Below, piece after piece: positions 45,552 through 55,734 of a DNA stretch of 64,000 bases. The stretch is from Cellulomonas sp. JH27-2 (GTDB taxonomy: Bacteria > Actinomycetota > Actinomycetes > Actinomycetales > Cellulomonadaceae), in the NCBI RefSeq assembly GCF_014837175.1, contig NZ_JACYFR010000005.1, forward strand, positions 282,812-346,811, in the 5' to 3' direction. The position numbers and the translations under genes are program-made. Below the pieces are notes generated by a model. That model was given only the letters and a program-made list of their open reading frames with translations, was not told the origin of the DNA and did no database searches. Positions within the stretch are counted from its first letter, which is position 1; each line of letters starts with the position of its first letter.

Positions 45552-46131
45552 CGAATCGGGGGAGGAGACCGGACTCCAGCGCCTGAGCGAGCGTGGGCGC
45601 AGCCTCGTCCTTCTCGGAGAGCAGTGCCTCCAGCGGGCTGCCGTCGCGCGAGCGCGAGGGCCACGCGACGCCGATCTCCGCATCGAGAGGGTGGATCCCG
45701 TGCTCGGCGGTGGGGTTGTAGCCGGTCGAGCACAGGTACAGAACCGTCGAGTCGTCCTCGAGCGACATGAACGCGTGGCCGAGGCCTTCGGCGAGGTAGA
45801 TGGCGCGCCGGTCGACGTCGTCCAGCAGGACCGAGTCCCACTGACCGAACGTGGGCGACCCGACCCGGATGTCGACCACGACGTCGAGAACTGCCCCGCG
45901 GGCGCACGTCACGTACTTGGCCTGCCCCGGGGGGACGTCGGCGAAGTGGATGCCGCGCACGACCCCGGCCGCCGAGACCGAGAGGTTGGCCTGCGCCAGG
46001 TTCAGCGCGTGGCCGGCGTGCTCCGCGAACGGTGCGTCCTTGAACCACTCGAGGAAGACGCCACGCGGGTCGCCGAACTGGCGGGGCGTGATCTCCCAGG
46101 CTCCGGGGACGGACAGCTCGCGATACTCCAT
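45547..46131 (-). CDS. rmlC: dTDP-4-dehydrorhamnose 3,5-epimerase
   Basis: Third step of dTDP-L-rhamnose synthesis. The 194-residue product is a cupin-type RmlC with FGDPRGVFLEWFK (about residue 20), the catalytic-base region VRGIHFADVPPGQAKYV (about 58), the DVVVDIRVGSPTFGQW strand and AEGLGHAFMSLED (about 114). Length and order fit RmlC. ATG 46,131 follows GAGGAA, with a TACGCT -10 at 46,166-46,171. Divergent from rmlD across a 100-bp shared promoter region. Confidence 0.92.
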   Translation of the reverse strand: MEYRELSVPGAWEITPRQFGDPRGVFLEWFKDAPFAEHAGHALNLAQANLSVSAAGVVRGIHFADVPPGQAKYVTCARGAVLDVVVDIRVGSPTFGQWDSVLLDDVDRRAIYLAEGLGHAFMSLEDDSTVLYLCSTGYNPTAEHGIHPLDAEIGVAWPSRSRDGSPLEALLSEKDEAAPTLAQALESGLLPRFA

Positions 46132-46165
46132 GGGTTCCTCGTTCTGTAGACCGGACGTCCCGGAC

Positions 46166-46171
46166 AGCGTA
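46166..46171 (-). promoter_or_regulatory. -10 box for rmlC
   Basis: TACGCT on the minus strand, 34 nt before the rmlC ATG, back-to-back with the rmlD box. Confidence 0.45.
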
Positions 46172-46181
46172 GTGCGCTCGT

Positions 46182-46187
46182 TAGGCT
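46182..46187 (+). promoter_or_regulatory. -10 box for rmlD
   Basis: TAGGCT, giving a leader of about 38 nt that ends in the GGAGG ribosome site of rmlD. Confidence 0.45.
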
Positions 46188-46231
46188 GGGCGGTCGTCGC
46201 GCCGTGGTGGTGGGACGGGACGGAGGACGAC

Positions 46232-47074
46232 GTGCGCTGGGTGGTCACGGGAGCGAACGGGATGCTGGGGCAGGACCTGGTCCGGCGACTGGCGTCCGAG
46301 CACTGCGAGGTGGTGGCGCTGGGGCGCGCCGATCTCGACGTGACCGACGAGGAGGCCGCGCGTGCCGCGGTGGCGGGGGCCGACGTCGTCGTGAACTGCG
46401 CCGCGTACACGGCGGTCGACGCGGCGGAGTCGGACGAGGCGGCGGCGTTCGCCGTGAACGGGACGGGCGCGGCGGTTCTCGCGCGTGCGGCGACGGGTGC
46501 GCGCCTGGTGCAGGTCAGCACGGACTACGTCTTCGACGGTGCCGCGACGAGCCCCTACGCCGAGCCCGCAACCATCGCGCCCCGGTCCGCGTACGGACGG
46601 ACCAAGGCCGCGGGCGAGTGGGCCGCGCGCGCCGAGCACCCGGACGCGCTCGTCGTGCGGACGGCGTGGCTCTACGGCGCCGGCGGCGCGTGCTTCCCCA
46701 AGACCATCGCGCGCGTGGCCGCCGAGCGTGGTGGCCTCGACGTCGTCGACGACCAGGTCGGTCAGCCGACGTGGACGGCGGACCTCGCCGACCTGATCGT
46801 CCGGCTGGTCGACGCGGGCGCGCCCGCCGGGACCTATCACGGGACGTCCTCCGGCAAGGTGTCGTGGCACGGCTTCGCGCAGGCCGTCGTCGCCTCGGCC
46901 GGGCTCGATCCCGCGATCATCGCACCGACGACGAGCGAGGCCTTCGTCCGCCCCGCGCCGCGCCCCGCGTACTCCGTCCTCGGTCACGACGCCCTGCGCG
47001 CGGTCGGTGTCGAGGCCATCGGCCCGTGGGACGAACGCTGGGCGGCGGCCGCCGGCGAGGTCCTCGCCGGCTGA
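46232..47074 (+). CDS. rmlD: dTDP-4-dehydrorhamnose reductase
   Basis: Final NADPH-dependent step of dTDP-L-rhamnose synthesis. The 280-residue product has TGANGMLGQDL (residues 5-15), VNCAAYTAVDAAE (about 62), STDYVFDG (about 97) and YGRTKAAGE with Tyr-x3-Lys (about 122). GTG 46,232 follows GGAGG with 5 nt spacing. In many actinobacteria rmlD is followed by the rhamnosyltransferase gene wbbL; here a GT61-type gene lies convergent instead. Confidence 0.92.
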   Translation: MRWVVTGANGMLGQDLVRRLASEHCEVVALGRADLDVTDEEAARAAVAGADVVVNCAAYTAVDAAESDEAAAFAVNGTGAAVLARAATGARLVQVSTDYVFDGAATSPYAEPATIAPRSAYGRTKAAGEWAARAEHPDALVVRTAWLYGAGGACFPKTIARVAAERGGLDVVDDQVGQPTWTADLADLIVRLVDAGAPAGTYHGTSSGKVSWHGFAQAVVASAGLDPAIIAPTTSEAFVRPAPRPAYSVLGHDALRAVGVEAIGPWDERWAAAAGEVLAG

Positions 47075-47083
47075 ACGGGCTCT

Positions 47084-48928
47084 CTATCGGCGCAGGACCG
47101 CACGCAGCTCGGCGTCGTACGCGGCGAGGTCGAACGTGAAGTCGGACCTGAACGCGGTGGCGCTGTAGCGCTCGGTGTCGTTCTGCACGAGGGAACGGCC
47201 CCAGAAGTAGTGGATCTCGTTGCCGTTGGCGGCGGCGATGAGCTCCTCGTTCGCGGCGCGGTAGCTGTTCCCGGCGATGATCACGACGCGGGCGTGGGGC
47301 GCGAACATCATCGAGAACATCCCGCTGCCGCCGAACCCGGCGATGACGTCCGCCTGGGCGAAGAGCGCCCGCTGGTCGGGGTAGGCGTAGTCCTCGGGAT
47401 AGACGATCGCGAAGCCCGCCGCCTCGAAGTAGGCCTCGACCTCCTCGGTGTTCGTGCACTCGCGCTTGCCGGTGCGTCGCCGCGAGACGAAGATCCGGGC
47501 GCTCGCCACCGGGGGCGGGCGGTCGGGCAGGTTCTCGCCGAGCGTGCGCCAGACGTCCGCCATGAGCGGGTGCACGTAGTAGGGGTTCTCGAACGCGGGG
47601 GTCGCGGCCAGGAGCTCCTGCACGACGACGGCCTCGTCCGGCTGGATGTACTCCGCCGCGTCGGGGTCGACGCCGAGCGCCGTGAAGATGGCCCGCTGGA
47701 ACGGCGTCATGCCTGTGCGTCCCGTGAGCACGCTGAGCAGCGGGCGCACGCCGGGTCGCTGCCGGACGGCTTCCACCCACCCCCAGTAGCGGCCCAGCAC
47801 GTCGGTGGTGATGTGGCCGAAGTGGTCCGGGAGCTCGGTGTCGAAGTAGTAGAACGAACCGTCCAGCTCGCGACGCGTCGTCGGGCGCCGCTCCGCCCGG
47901 TACTCGGCCATGTAGGCCGTGTCGTAGACGAGGCAACGGTGGTGCAGCGTGCCCTGGTTCGGATGGCGCCACGTGTCCGGCAGGACGTAGTCGCCGTAGG
48001 TCGCGACCTGGCGCGACGAGACGGTCGGTCGGTCGTACGCGCGCAGCCGCATGGCGGGGAGCTCGAACGTGCGGCGGCCCGAGGCGATCGGCCCCTCGCC
48101 GTGGGCGTGCACCTCGCCGAGGGCGGTGAAGGTCGACGACGGGGTCTCCTCCAGGACCCGGCCCCACGTCGTGCCGTGCCGCGCGGTGAGGACCTCGTCG
48201 ACCTCCCACTCCCGCAGCTTCAACAGCTGCTCGCCCTGCTTGCGCAGCCACACGTGCCCGTCGCCGAGGTCCATGGCGGCGACGGCGTCGACGAGCGGCC
48301 CGTCGACGGTCTTGCCGAGCGGACGTGCCTCCGCGGTCATCGTCCGCACCACCGCGACGCGCTGCAGGATCCGAGCGATCGTGCGCCGCGCACCCGGGTC
48401 GGGGTCGGCGGGCTCGACGCGCGACAGCTTCGCGATCAGGTACGTGCCCCCGTCGCGCAGGAAGAAGAACAGATGGCGAAGCGAGCTCTGCGTGTCGTTC
48501 GTGACGCGGGACGCGTCGATGAACAGCTCTGGTCGGTCGATCACCGACAGCACGGCGAGGCGGTCCGCGAGGCGTCGGGCGACGTGGACGGTCACGTTCG
48601 CGGGGAGTGCGGCCGACGAGTCGTCGTCGACCGGTTTCCGCACGAAGGCGTGGACCCGGGTGTCGGGCAGGCGGGTGCCCCAGGTCGCCGCCGTCGCCGC
48701 CTCCTGCCCGCCCAGCAGCAGGACGACGACGTCCGGCGTACCGGTGCGGGCCAGGTGCTGCTCGAGCTGTGGCCAGAGCGGACGGAGACCCGACGCGGGT
48801 CCCGCCTTGAGCCGCGCGGCGACCTGCTGCAGCGTCCGTGCGGGCGCGGAGGGTCGTTCGTCGTGCCGCTTCGCGTTCCGCAGGCGCCGCTTCCCGCTCA
48901 GCAGCCCCCTGCGCAGAGCACCCGTCAT
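47084..48928 (-). CDS. GT61-like (DUF563) glycosyltransferase
   Basis: A 614-residue protein. The N-terminal third (about 20-250) resembles a methyltransferase-like or Rossmann fold without a clear SAM motif. The C-terminal half is GT61-like: [27 protein letters not shown] (about 350), [17 protein letters not shown] (about 470), and [27 protein letters not shown] (about 520-547), which matches the DUF563 pattern of a conserved Gly-Ser-Gly loop near the C-terminus. GT61 enzymes add xylose, GlcNAc or related sugars. It overlaps rmlA by ATGA and so forms an operon with it. Confidence 0.75.
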   Translation of the reverse strand: MTGALRRGLLSGKRRLRNAKRHDERPSAPARTLQQVAARLKAGPASGLRPLWPQLEQHLARTGTPDVVVLLLGGQEAATAATWGTRLPDTRVHAFVRKPVDDDSSAALPANVTVHVARRLADRLAVLSVIDRPELFIDASRVTNDTQSSLRHLFFFLRDGGTYLIAKLSRVEPADPDPGARRTIARILQRVAVVRTMTAEARPLGKTVDGPLVDAVAAMDLGDGHVWLRKQGEQLLKLREWEVDEVLTARHGTTWGRVLEETPSSTFTALGEVHAHGEGPIASGRRTFELPAMRLRAYDRPTVSSRQVATYGDYVLPDTWRHPNQGTLHHRCLVYDTAYMAEYRAERRPTTRRELDGSFYYFDTELPDHFGHITTDVLGRYWGWVEAVRQRPGVRPLLSVLTGRTGMTPFQRAIFTALGVDPDAAEYIQPDEAVVVQELLAATPAFENPYYVHPLMADVWRTLGENLPDRPPPVASARIFVSRRRTGKRECTNTEEVEAYFEAAGFAIVYPEDYAYPDQRALFAQADVIAGFGGSGMFSMMFAPHARVVIIAGNSYRAANEELIAAANGNEIHYFWGRSLVQNDTERYSATAFRSDFTFDLAAYDAELRAVLRR

Positions 48929-49794
48929 CGGCCCTCGTCGAGCAGCCCGAGCAGGTACGTCCCGTACCCGGACTTGACGAGCGCCTCGGCGCGCGCGCGC
49001 AGCTCGTCGTCGGACAGGAAGCCACGCCGCCAGGCGACCTCCTCCGGCGAGCCGATCTTGAGCCCCTGGCGGTGCTCGACCGTGCGGACGTAGTCGGAGG
49101 CCTCGATGAGGGAGTCGAACGTGCCCGTGTCGAGCCAGGCCGTCCCGCGGGGGAGCACACCGACCTGCAGGCGGCCCTGCTCGAGGTAGGTACGGTTGAC
49201 GTCGGTGATCTCGTACTCGCCGCGCGCCGACGGCTCCAGGTCCCGGGCGATCGCGATCACGTCGTTGTCGTAGAAGTACAGCCCGGGGACCGCGTAGCTG
49301 CTCTTCGGCTTCGCGGGCTTCTCCTCGATCGACAGGGCCTTGCCGGACTCGTCGAACTCGACGACGCCGTAGGCGGTCGCGTCGGCCACTCGGTAGGCGA
49401 ACACGGCGCCGCCGTCGATCGTCGAGAACCGCTGCAGCTGGGAGCCGAGGCCGGGGCCATAGAAGATGTTGTCGCCGAGCACGAGGGCGGCGGGCTCGTT
49501 GCCGACGAACGACGCGCCGAGCACGAACGCCTGCGCCAGCCCGTTGGGCTCGGCCTGCACCGTGTACTGGATCGAGATGCCGAACTGCGAGCCGTCGCCC
49601 AGCAGCCGCCGGAACTGCTCGGCGTCGTGCGGCGTCGTGATGATCAGCACGTCGCGGATGCCCGCGAGGATCAGCGTGGAGAGCGGGTAGTAGATCATCG
49701 GCTTGTCGTAGACCGGGACCAGCTGCTTGCTGACGCCGAGCGTGATCGGGTGCAGTCGCGTGCCGGATCCGCCGGCCAGGATGATGCCTCGCAT
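48925..49794 (-). CDS. rmlA: Glucose-1-phosphate thymidylyltransferase
   Basis: First step of dTDP-L-rhamnose synthesis: dTTP plus glucose 1-phosphate. The 289-residue product shows [13 protein letters not shown] (residues 6-18), [29 protein letters not shown] (about 105) and [20 protein letters not shown] (about 157), all diagnostic of RmlA. ATG 49,794 is 6 nt after CATGAT, a weak -10, so it may be leaderless. The downstream GT61 gene is coupled to it. Confidence 0.94.
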   Translation of the reverse strand: MRGIILAGGSGTRLHPITLGVSKQLVPVYDKPMIYYPLSTLILAGIRDVLIITTPHDAEQFRRLLGDGSQFGISIQYTVQAEPNGLAQAFVLGASFVGNEPAALVLGDNIFYGPGLGSQLQRFSTIDGGAVFAYRVADATAYGVVEFDESGKALSIEEKPAKPKSSYAVPGLYFYDNDVIAIARDLEPSARGEYEITDVNRTYLEQGRLQVGVLPRGTAWLDTGTFDSLIEASDYVRTVEHRQGLKIGSPEEVAWRRGFLSDDELRARAEALVKSGYGTYLLGLLDEGR

Positions 49795-49935
49795 GTCCCC
49801 ATCATGGCGGATCGCCCGCAGTGGCCCGTATGGGTGAAGACGGCACCGCCGACTTGGCGGGGAGATCCGCGGGACCGCACACTCTCGCGTGGCGTCCCGT
49901 CGGGCCGTCGAGAGCACCAGCAGGGGGAGTCCCGC

Positions 49936-51024
49936 ATGCAGTTCCGAACGTCCTTGTCACGCACCACGCTCGTCGCCGCGATCGGCGGTGCCCTGGCGCT
50001 CGGCCTGGCGGTCCCCGCCGCGGCAGCGCCGTCCACGTCGGGTGTCGTGGTCCAGCAGGCGCAGGCGCACGCCGTCCGCACGAAGGTGATCGCCCAGCCG
50101 AAGGCCAAGATCGTCGTGTCGGGCACGAAGGCCACCTTCGCCGTCAAGGCCAAGGGCAGCAAGCTCCACTACCAGTGGTACGTCCGCAAGCCCGGCAGCA
50201 AGCACTACGCCAAGGTCCCGAGCGCCACGAAGCGGACCTACACGCTCACCACCAGGCGCTATCTCGACGGTGCGCGCTACCGCGTCGTCGTCGCCGGCGC
50301 CCACGGCAAGGTGACCTCGAAGTCTGCGCCGCTGACCGTCGTCGTGAAGCCCAAGGTGACGTCGAGCACGGCGTCGGTCGAGGCCCGCGCCGGTGACGTC
50401 GTCGTCATCAAGGTCAAGGCCGTCGGTCACCAGCTGACGTACCGCTGGCAGTCGAGCCTCGACGGTGTCCGGTGGACGTCGCTCGCGGGCTCGTCGTCGG
50501 TGCTCCACCTGCGGGTGCACTCCTCGATGAACATGAGCTACGTGCGCGCCGTCGTCTCCAACAAGGCCGGCAGCACCGTGGCGCCCCCCACGGATCTGAC
50601 GGTCGACTCGACTCTCGCCGAGCCGTTCGGCCGCCAGACGATCGCCTTCGTCGGCGACTGGGCCGTGGGCTTCGATCACACCGACCTGTCTGCCACGCCT
50701 GAGGTGCTGGCCGCCTCGGCGACGAACGTCGCTCCGGCGGCCGGCTACACCTACGTGACGGGCGCGCTCGTGGAGTGCGACGTGCTCGAGGACTCCGCGG
50801 CACCGACGGTGCGGTTCCGCGGCACAGACGGCAACTTCTACGACGCCGGGACCGCGGTCTTGCCAGCACCCCAGGTCGACGGCATGGAAGACGCCGCGGA
50901 CTTCGGTTGCACGGTGAGCACGGTGGGCGCCCTCGCGCCGACGAGCGTCGTCTCGGGCGCCACCTGGGTGGTCACCGGCGTCGCGGGGATGGGCCCGGCC
51001 ACGCAGTACTACGCGGCGAAGTAG
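49936..51024 (+). CDS. Secreted Ig-like domain protein, function unknown
   Basis: Exported 362-residue protein. Signal peptide (about 5-34, ending AAAAP) and two Ig-like domains of about 85 residues: the first with [18 protein letters not shown] (about 75), the second with [17 protein letters not shown] (about 165). A C-terminal domain of about 140 residues ([15 protein letters not shown] onward) contains two cysteines that could pair. No catalytic motif seen. ATG 49,936 follows GGGGGAG. Likely a wall- or polymer-binding protein; it ends 1 bp from the convergent TIGR03089-type gene. Confidence 0.7.
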   Translation: MQFRTSLSRTTLVAAIGGALALGLAVPAAAAPSTSGVVVQQAQAHAVRTKVIAQPKAKIVVSGTKATFAVKAKGSKLHYQWYVRKPGSKHYAKVPSATKRTYTLTTRRYLDGARYRVVVAGAHGKVTSKSAPLTVVVKPKVTSSTASVEARAGDVVVIKVKAVGHQLTYRWQSSLDGVRWTSLAGSSSVLHLRVHSSMNMSYVRAVVSNKAGSTVAPPTDLTVDSTLAEPFGRQTIAFVGDWAVGFDHTDLSATPEVLAASATNVAPAAGYTYVTGALVECDVLEDSAAPTVRFRGTDGNFYDAGTAVLPAPQVDGMEDAADFGCTVSTVGALAPTSVVSGATWVVTGVAGMGPATQYYAAK

Positions 51025-51025
51025 C

Positions 51026-51718
51026 TCAGACGAGGACGGCGCGCTCGGTCTCCAGGAGGCGGTCGAGCGCGCCGTCGGTGCTTCCCAGCTCGGCGAGCCG
51101 GCCGGGGGCGATCGCGACGACGGACCCGTCCGCGGCCAGGGTCGCGACGACGCGGCGCAGCCAGCCGGCGACGTCGTCGCCGGCGCCGAACGCGACACGC
51201 CGCGCGTCTCCGTCCGCCCACCATCCGGGCAGGTCCGCGTACGTGGTGGTGTCGAGCGCCGCGGCGCCGGGGTCGGTGGGCGGGACGTAGCCGACGACGT
51301 CGGCGTACGTCATGACGGCCGAGGCGGCGTCGATCGCGCCCCGGGGGAGCGGGCCCTCGAACCGTCGGGCCAGCGCGGCGAGGGTCACGGCGACGACGGC
51401 GTCGGCCGCGTGCTCGCCGGGCCGTGTGGTCACGACGACGTCCGCGGGGCCCGTCAGCGTCAGCGTCGCCCCCGTGCGCCACGTCGCCAGCGCCCACACG
51501 AGCGAGCGCCAGTGCGGCGGCAGGTCCAGCAGCACGCGGACGCCGGGGGCGGCGTCGAACTCCTCGACCAGCAGGTTGGTCGTCTTGCTCACCCAGTTGT
51601 CCAGGACGGCACCGGAGAGCTCGACGCGCTCGAAGTCGTCCCCGTACCAGGTGATCCGGGGTCGGCCGCCGGAGCGGTTCAGCTGGGTGAGCAGGGCGAC
51701 GGCGGAGGTGGCGGGCAC
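51026..51718 (-). CDS. TIGR03089-family protein (AMP-binding-like N-terminal fold)
   Basis: A 230-residue cytoplasmic protein matching the actinobacterial TIGR03089 family, which resembles the N-terminal part of acyl-CoA synthetases but lacks the rest. Visible: RPRITWYGDDFERVELSG (about 20), DNWVSKTTNLLVEEFDAAPG, and LLDLPPHWRSLVWALATW. No adenylation P-loop is present. The start GTG 51,718 is chosen because TAGGGT lies 7 nt upstream; the GTG at 51,724 would fall between that box and the predicted start. The gene commonly sits near LCP/rml/whiB genes in actinobacteria. Confidence 0.8.
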   Translation of the reverse strand: MPATSAVALLTQLNRSGGRPRITWYGDDFERVELSGAVLDNWVSKTTNLLVEEFDAAPGVRVLLDLPPHWRSLVWALATWRTGATLTLTGPADVVVTTRPGEHAADAVVAVTLAALARRFEGPLPRGAIDAASAVMTYADVVGYVPPTDPGAAALDTTTYADLPGWWADGDARRVAFGAGDDVAGWLRRVVATLAADGSVVAIAPGRLAELGSTDGALDRLLETERAVLV

Positions 51719-51725
51719 GAGCACA

Positions 51726-51731
51726 ACCCTA
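51726..51731 (-). promoter_or_regulatory. -10 box for leaderless TIGR03089 gene
   Basis: TAGGGT on the minus strand, 7 nt before the GTG at 51,718. Confidence 0.5.
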
Positions 51732-51764
51732 GGCGCGACACGCCGAAGGCCGCACGAAGGACAA

Positions 51765-51775
51765 GTTCACCCGGC
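51765..51775 (+). promoter_or_regulatory. GTTCACCCGGC element upstream of whiB
   Basis: An exact copy of the 11-mer at 2,115-2,125 within the PhoP-box-like repeat. Here it is a single unit, 27 bp upstream of the whiB -35, so it may be chance. Confidence 0.2.
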
Positions 51776-51802
51776 AAACCCGGACAACTACCACGCCTCC
51801 GC

Positions 51803-51831
51803 TTGACGACTCGGAACGACACGCGTGTAAT
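51803..51831 (+). promoter_or_regulatory. Sigma-70-type promoter of whiB
   Basis: TTGACG (51,803-51,808) and TGTAAT (51,826-51,831) with 17-bp spacing, the best -35/-10 pair in the window. It implies a leader of about 110 nt before whiB, a common feature of whiB genes. Confidence 0.55.
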
Positions 51832-51948
51832 TCAACGCAACAGGTTTGTCGGGCAAGGCGTCACCATCGCGGGCAGGTCGAACGGCCCACCGCACGCACC
51901 AGGCTTCACCCGGGCAACAACGAGCGACCAGCCCCACGGAGGCACGGC

Positions 51949-52278
51949 ATGTGGAATCTGCTCGACGGCGACGGGAGCTTTCCCTCCGACGCGCACCAGG
52001 CTGCACCGTCGCAGCCGGACAACGTCCTTTCTCTGTTCGGCACGCCCGAGGACGACGGGCTCATGGGTTGGCAGGAGCGTGCCCTGTGCGCCCAGACCGA
52101 CCCGGAGGCCTTCTTCCCCGAGAAGGGCGGCTCGACCCGCGAGGCCAAGAAGGTCTGCACGGGTTGCGACGTCAAGGCCGAGTGCCTCGAGTACGCGCTC
52201 GCCAACGACGAGCGCTTCGGGATCTGGGGCGGGCTGTCCGAGCGTGAGCGCCGCAAGCTCAAGCGCCGCGTCGTCTGA
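51949..52278 (+). CDS. WhiB-family iron-sulfur transcriptional regulator (WhiB2/WhmD-like)
   Basis: A 109-residue regulator that binds a [4Fe-4S] cluster and partners with the primary sigma factor. The four cluster cysteines are Cys47, Cys70, Cys73 and Cys79 (RALCAQ, KKVCTGCDVKAEC); the GIWGG turn is at 91-95, followed by the basic RRKLKRR tail that contacts DNA. The ATG follows GGAGG with normal spacing. The neighbourhood (TIGR03089-type gene, membrane GT2, DUF5719) is that of WhiB2/WhmD, a regulator linked to division and septation. A long leader and a strong promoter lie upstream. Confidence 0.92.
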   Translation: MWNLLDGDGSFPSDAHQAAPSQPDNVLSLFGTPEDDGLMGWQERALCAQTDPEAFFPEKGGSTREAKKVCTGCDVKAECLEYALANDERFGIWGGLSERERRKLKRRVV

Positions 52279-52362
52279 TCGCCAGGCCGGATTCACAGGT
52301 TCGGACACGGGGAGTGTCGCTCCCCGGATGCGTCGGACCCGCGGGCAATCATGGGCCGCAGC

Positions 52363-55300
52363 ATGACTGAGACGCTTCCTCCCGTGGCCCCGCCCACGAC
52401 GACCTCATCGACGCCGGCGACGGCGCCGGTCACAGCCGTCGTCGTCACCCGGGGCCGCACGGCCTACCTGCCCACGACGCTCGAGGCGCTCGCCGCCCAG
52501 ACGCGCAAGCCCATGCGCGTCGTGCTGGTGGACGTGGGCGACGAGCACGACGGCGAGCTCGCCGGCACGTTCGACCGGGCGTTCTCCGTGGACGGTGCGC
52601 CGGCCCTCGTCATGATCGCCGCGCCCGGCGCCCGCACGTTCGGTGACGCGGTCCGACGAGCCCTCGCCGACGGCGTCGAGGGAGACGGGCTGGCCGCCTC
52701 GTGGCTCTGGCTCCTGCACGACGACTCCGCACCGGAGCCCACGGCGCTCGCCGAGCTCGTGCGCGCCGTGTCCCGCGCCCGGTCGGTCGGCGTCGCCGGG
52801 GTCAAGCAGCTGCACTGGAGCCAGCGGGGACGCCTGCTCGAGGCGGGCCTGCGCACGTCCCGCTCGGGCCGGCGCATGACGGACGTCGAGCCGGGCGAGC
52901 TCGACCAGGGCCAGCACGACGCGCGCGACGACGTGCTGGGCGTCGGCATCGCCGGTGCGCTCGTCCGGCGCGACGTGTGGGCGCAGCTCGACGGCCCCGA
53001 TCCCGCGCTCGGTCCGTTCGGTGACGGCCTCGACCTGTCGCGGCGTGCGCGCCTGGCCGGCCACCGCGTGATCGTGGTGCCCGAGGCGGTCGTCCGCCAC
53101 GCCCAGGCCACCTTCTTCGGTCTGCGCGACGACCCGCGCGCCCGCCCGAACGCGCGCCGTTCCCACGCGGCCCGCCGCCAGGCCGTGGTGCACCAGCGAC
53201 TCACGACGGCGCCGCTCCTGCTCGTACCTGTCGTCGCCGCCCTGGCCGTCGTGCTCGGCGTGGTCCGCTCGCTCGTGCAGGTCGCCGCCAAGCAGCCGGG
53301 CCTCGCGGTCGACGACCTGAGGGCGCCGCTGGCCGCGTTCGCGCGGCCGGTCGCGATCGTGCGCGCCCGACGGACGGCCCGCGCTACCCGCACCGTGCGC
53401 CGGGCCACGCTGCGCCCGCTGCAGGCGACGTGGCGTGACGTGTGGCGGCAGGCGCAGGACCGCCGGCTGGCGCGCATCGAGGCGCGCAAGGTCTCCTCCG
53501 CGCCGTCCGAGCTGGAGCTGCGCGAGCTCGCCGGCATCACGACACGACGCCGGGTCACCCTCGGCGCGACCATGGCGCTGCTCGCGCTCGTCGTGGCTGT
53601 CGCGCTCGGGCCCCTCGTGAGCGCCGTGCTCGGGGGCGCCCGCCTGGCCGGACAGTCTCTCGTCCCCGCCGCGTCCGACCTGGGCGGGCTGTGGGCCGCC
53701 GCGACGAGCGGCTGGGTCGCGGGCGGGCTGGGCGCGCCCGGACCCGCGGACGCGCTGTTGACGGCGCTGCTCGGCCCGACCCTGCTGGCCGGCGGCCAGC
53801 TCGACGTGGCCGTGGCCGTGATCCTGCTGGCGTCCCTGCTGCTGGCGGGCTGGGGCGCCTGGGTCGCGGCGGGTGCCGCCACTCGCTCGGTCGGCGTGCG
53901 CGCCTGGGCCGCCGTGGTGTGGGCGGGTGCACCCGCGTTGCTGCTGGGTCTGGGCCAGGGGCGTCTGGGCGCCGTGGTCGCCCACGTCGCGCTGCCGTGG
54001 GTCGCGGTCGGCGTGGCCCGGGCGATCGGTGTCCAGCGCGTCGACCAGGTCCTGTCCGGCCTGGCGACGGCTCGCCGCGACGACGAGGACGCCGCGCCGG
54101 TCGACGTCCCGACCCAGCGCCCGCGCACGGACGCCGTCCTGGTGGGGGCGCCCGAGCCGAGCGGCTCCGTGACGGCCGCGGCCGGCGCCGCCCTCGCGTT
54201 CGCGCTCGCCGTGGCAGGTGCGCCTGTGCTGCTGGTGCCCGGCGTCGTGGCGCTCCTGGTGGTCGCCGCCTGCGCCAGGCGCCACCGGCGCAGGCTCCTC
54301 CTGGTCGTGGTCCCCGCGCTCGTCCTTCTCGGCCCGACGATCGTCGAGGCGTCCCGTCGCGGTGCGGGCGGGTGGCGCCTGCTCGTCGCGGGCCCGGGGC
54401 TGCCGGCCGTCGCGGCGCCGACCACCCCGCTCGAGCGGCTCCTGGGAGTACCCGACGACGCGAGCGCCCTGGTGCCCGGCTGGGCGAGCGGGGTCTTGGA
54501 CGTGTGGCCGCTGGCCCTCGGCGGTCTCGTCGTCCTGCTCGCCGTGCTCGCCCTGCTGCGCGGGGCGCCCGCGTCGCGCGCCGTCCGGGCGGGTTGGCTC
54601 GTCGCGGCGGTCGCGCTCGCGGCGGCCACGGTCGTCGTCCGCATCCCCGTCGGCTTCGAGGACGGGACGGCGGTCCACGGCTGGTCGGGTCCGCTGCTCT
54701 CCCTGGCCGGGCTGGGTCTCATGGGTGCGGCCGTCGTCGGTGCCGACCGCCTGCGCGAGCGGCTCGCGCACCACACGTTCGGCTGGCGCCAGCCTCTCGT
54801 CGCGCTGCTCACCGCCGTCTCCGTCGTGGTCCCGCTCGTCTGGTTGGGCGGCTGGACCTGGCAGGCGCGTGCGGGCGACGCGGTCGGGCTGCACGCCGTC
54901 GACCGCGCGGTCGTCCCCGCGGTGGGGCGTCAGGCGCAGACCTCTCCCGACGCTGCGCGTGTGCTCGCGCTGTCCGCGGCACCCGCCGGCGACTCCTCGG
55001 CGGCGCCCGATGCGTCGTGGCAGCTCATGCGCGGCGACGGCCCGCTCCTGGTCGACCAGGCCGCCGCCGTCGGTACGCGCGGCCTGACCGGCGACCTGTG
55101 GGAGCCGTCGGACACGGGCGCGGACCCGGCGGCCGTTGAGGTCGACGGCGTCGTCGCGCGGCTCGTGCGCGGCTCCACGGCCGACGTCTCGGCCGACCTC
55201 GGCGCGCTGGCCGTCGCCGACGTCCTCGTCCCTCCGCTCGGCAGCGATGCGGGCTCCGGCGCCCGGGTGGCACGCGACAGGCTCGTCGCGACCCTCGACT

Positions 55301-55734
55301 CGACGCCCGGGCTCGAGCGCGTGACGCAGGGGGCGTCGGGCACGCTCTGGCGCACGCAGACGGTCGACGAGACCGCGCCTGCGGCGGTGACGGCGTGGGC
55401 TCGCCTGGAGACCGCCGACGCGACCGGCGCGACGCCGGTGGCCTCGAGCCGGCTCGGGATCGACACGACGATCGCCGAGGGTGACGACGAGCGCCTGCTG
55501 GTCCTCGCCGAGAGGGCCGACCCGCACTGGCACGCCACGCTCGACGGGCGCGGGCTGCGCTCGGTCGACGACGGCTGGCGCCAGGCCTTCCAGGTCGACG
55601 CGAGCGGCGGGAACCTGGTCGTCACGTACGACGCGCCGCAGAAGACTCCGTGGATCGTGCTGCAGGGGCTCGTCCTGCTGGTGACGATCCTGCTGGCCGC
55701 ACCCGTGCGGCGCCGAAGGACGGGACGGGCATGA
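52363..55734 (+). CDS. Large membrane glycosyltransferase family 2 of the whiB locus
   Basis: A 1,123-residue protein with an N-terminal GT2 domain (TAVVVTRGRTAYLPTTLEAL, about residue 25; LLHDDSAPEP, about 118; a later FGDGLDLSRRARLAGHRV loop, about 222) and about 12 hydrophobic segments between residues 280 and 860, ending in a periplasmic domain and a final helix. It matches the conserved actinobacterial GT2 next to whiB2. The role is likely assembly of a wall or membrane polymer, substrate unknown. ATG 52,351 is also in frame; neither has a strong ribosome site. It overlaps the next gene by ATGA. Confidence 0.85.
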   Translation: MTETLPPVAPPTTTSSTPATAPVTAVVVTRGRTAYLPTTLEALAAQTRKPMRVVLVDVGDEHDGELAGTFDRAFSVDGAPALVMIAAPGARTFGDAVRRALADGVEGDGLAASWLWLLHDDSAPEPTALAELVRAVSRARSVGVAGVKQLHWSQRGRLLEAGLRTSRSGRRMTDVEPGELDQGQHDARDDVLGVGIAGALVRRDVWAQLDGPDPALGPFGDGLDLSRRARLAGHRVIVVPEAVVRHAQATFFGLRDDPRARPNARRSHAARRQAVVHQRLTTAPLLLVPVVAALAVVLGVVRSLVQVAAKQPGLAVDDLRAPLAAFARPVAIVRARRTARATRTVRRATLRPLQATWRDVWRQAQDRRLARIEARKVSSAPSELELRELAGITTRRRVTLGATMALLALVVAVALGPLVSAVLGGARLAGQSLVPAASDLGGLWAAATSGWVAGGLGAPGPADALLTALLGPTLLAGGQLDVAVAVILLASLLLAGWGAWVAAGAATRSVGVRAWAAVVWAGAPALLLGLGQGRLGAVVAHVALPWVAVGVARAIGVQRVDQVLSGLATARRDDEDAAPVDVPTQRPRTDAVLVGAPEPSGSVTAAAGAALAFALAVAGAPVLLVPGVVALLVVAACARRHRRRLLLVVVPALVLLGPTIVEASRRGAGGWRLLVAGPGLPAVAAPTTPLERLLGVPDDASALVPGWASGVLDVWPLALGGLVVLLAVLALLRGAPASRAVRAGWLVAAVALAAATVVVRIPVGFEDGTAVHGWSGPLLSLAGLGLMGAAVVGADRLRERLAHHTFGWRQPLVALLTAVSVVVPLVWLGGWTWQARAGDAVGLHAVDRAVVPAVGRQAQTSPDAARVLALSAAPAGDSSAAPDASWQLMRGDGPLLVDQAAAVGTRGLTGDLWEPSDTGADPAAVEVDGVVARLVRGSTADVSADLGALAVADVLVPPLGSDAGSGARVARDRLVATLDSTPGLERVTQGASGTLWRTQTVDETAPAAVTAWARLETADATGATPVASSRLGIDTTIAEGDDERLLVLAERADPHWHATLDGRGLRSVDDGWRQAFQVDASGGNLVVTYDAPQKTPWIVLQGLVLLVTILLAAPVRRRRTGRA

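Noticed and set aside
52300..52362. A possible leaderless promoter before the membrane GT2 gene
   Set aside because: No TANNNT hexamer lies 6-7 nt before either candidate ATG; no promoter call is justified.
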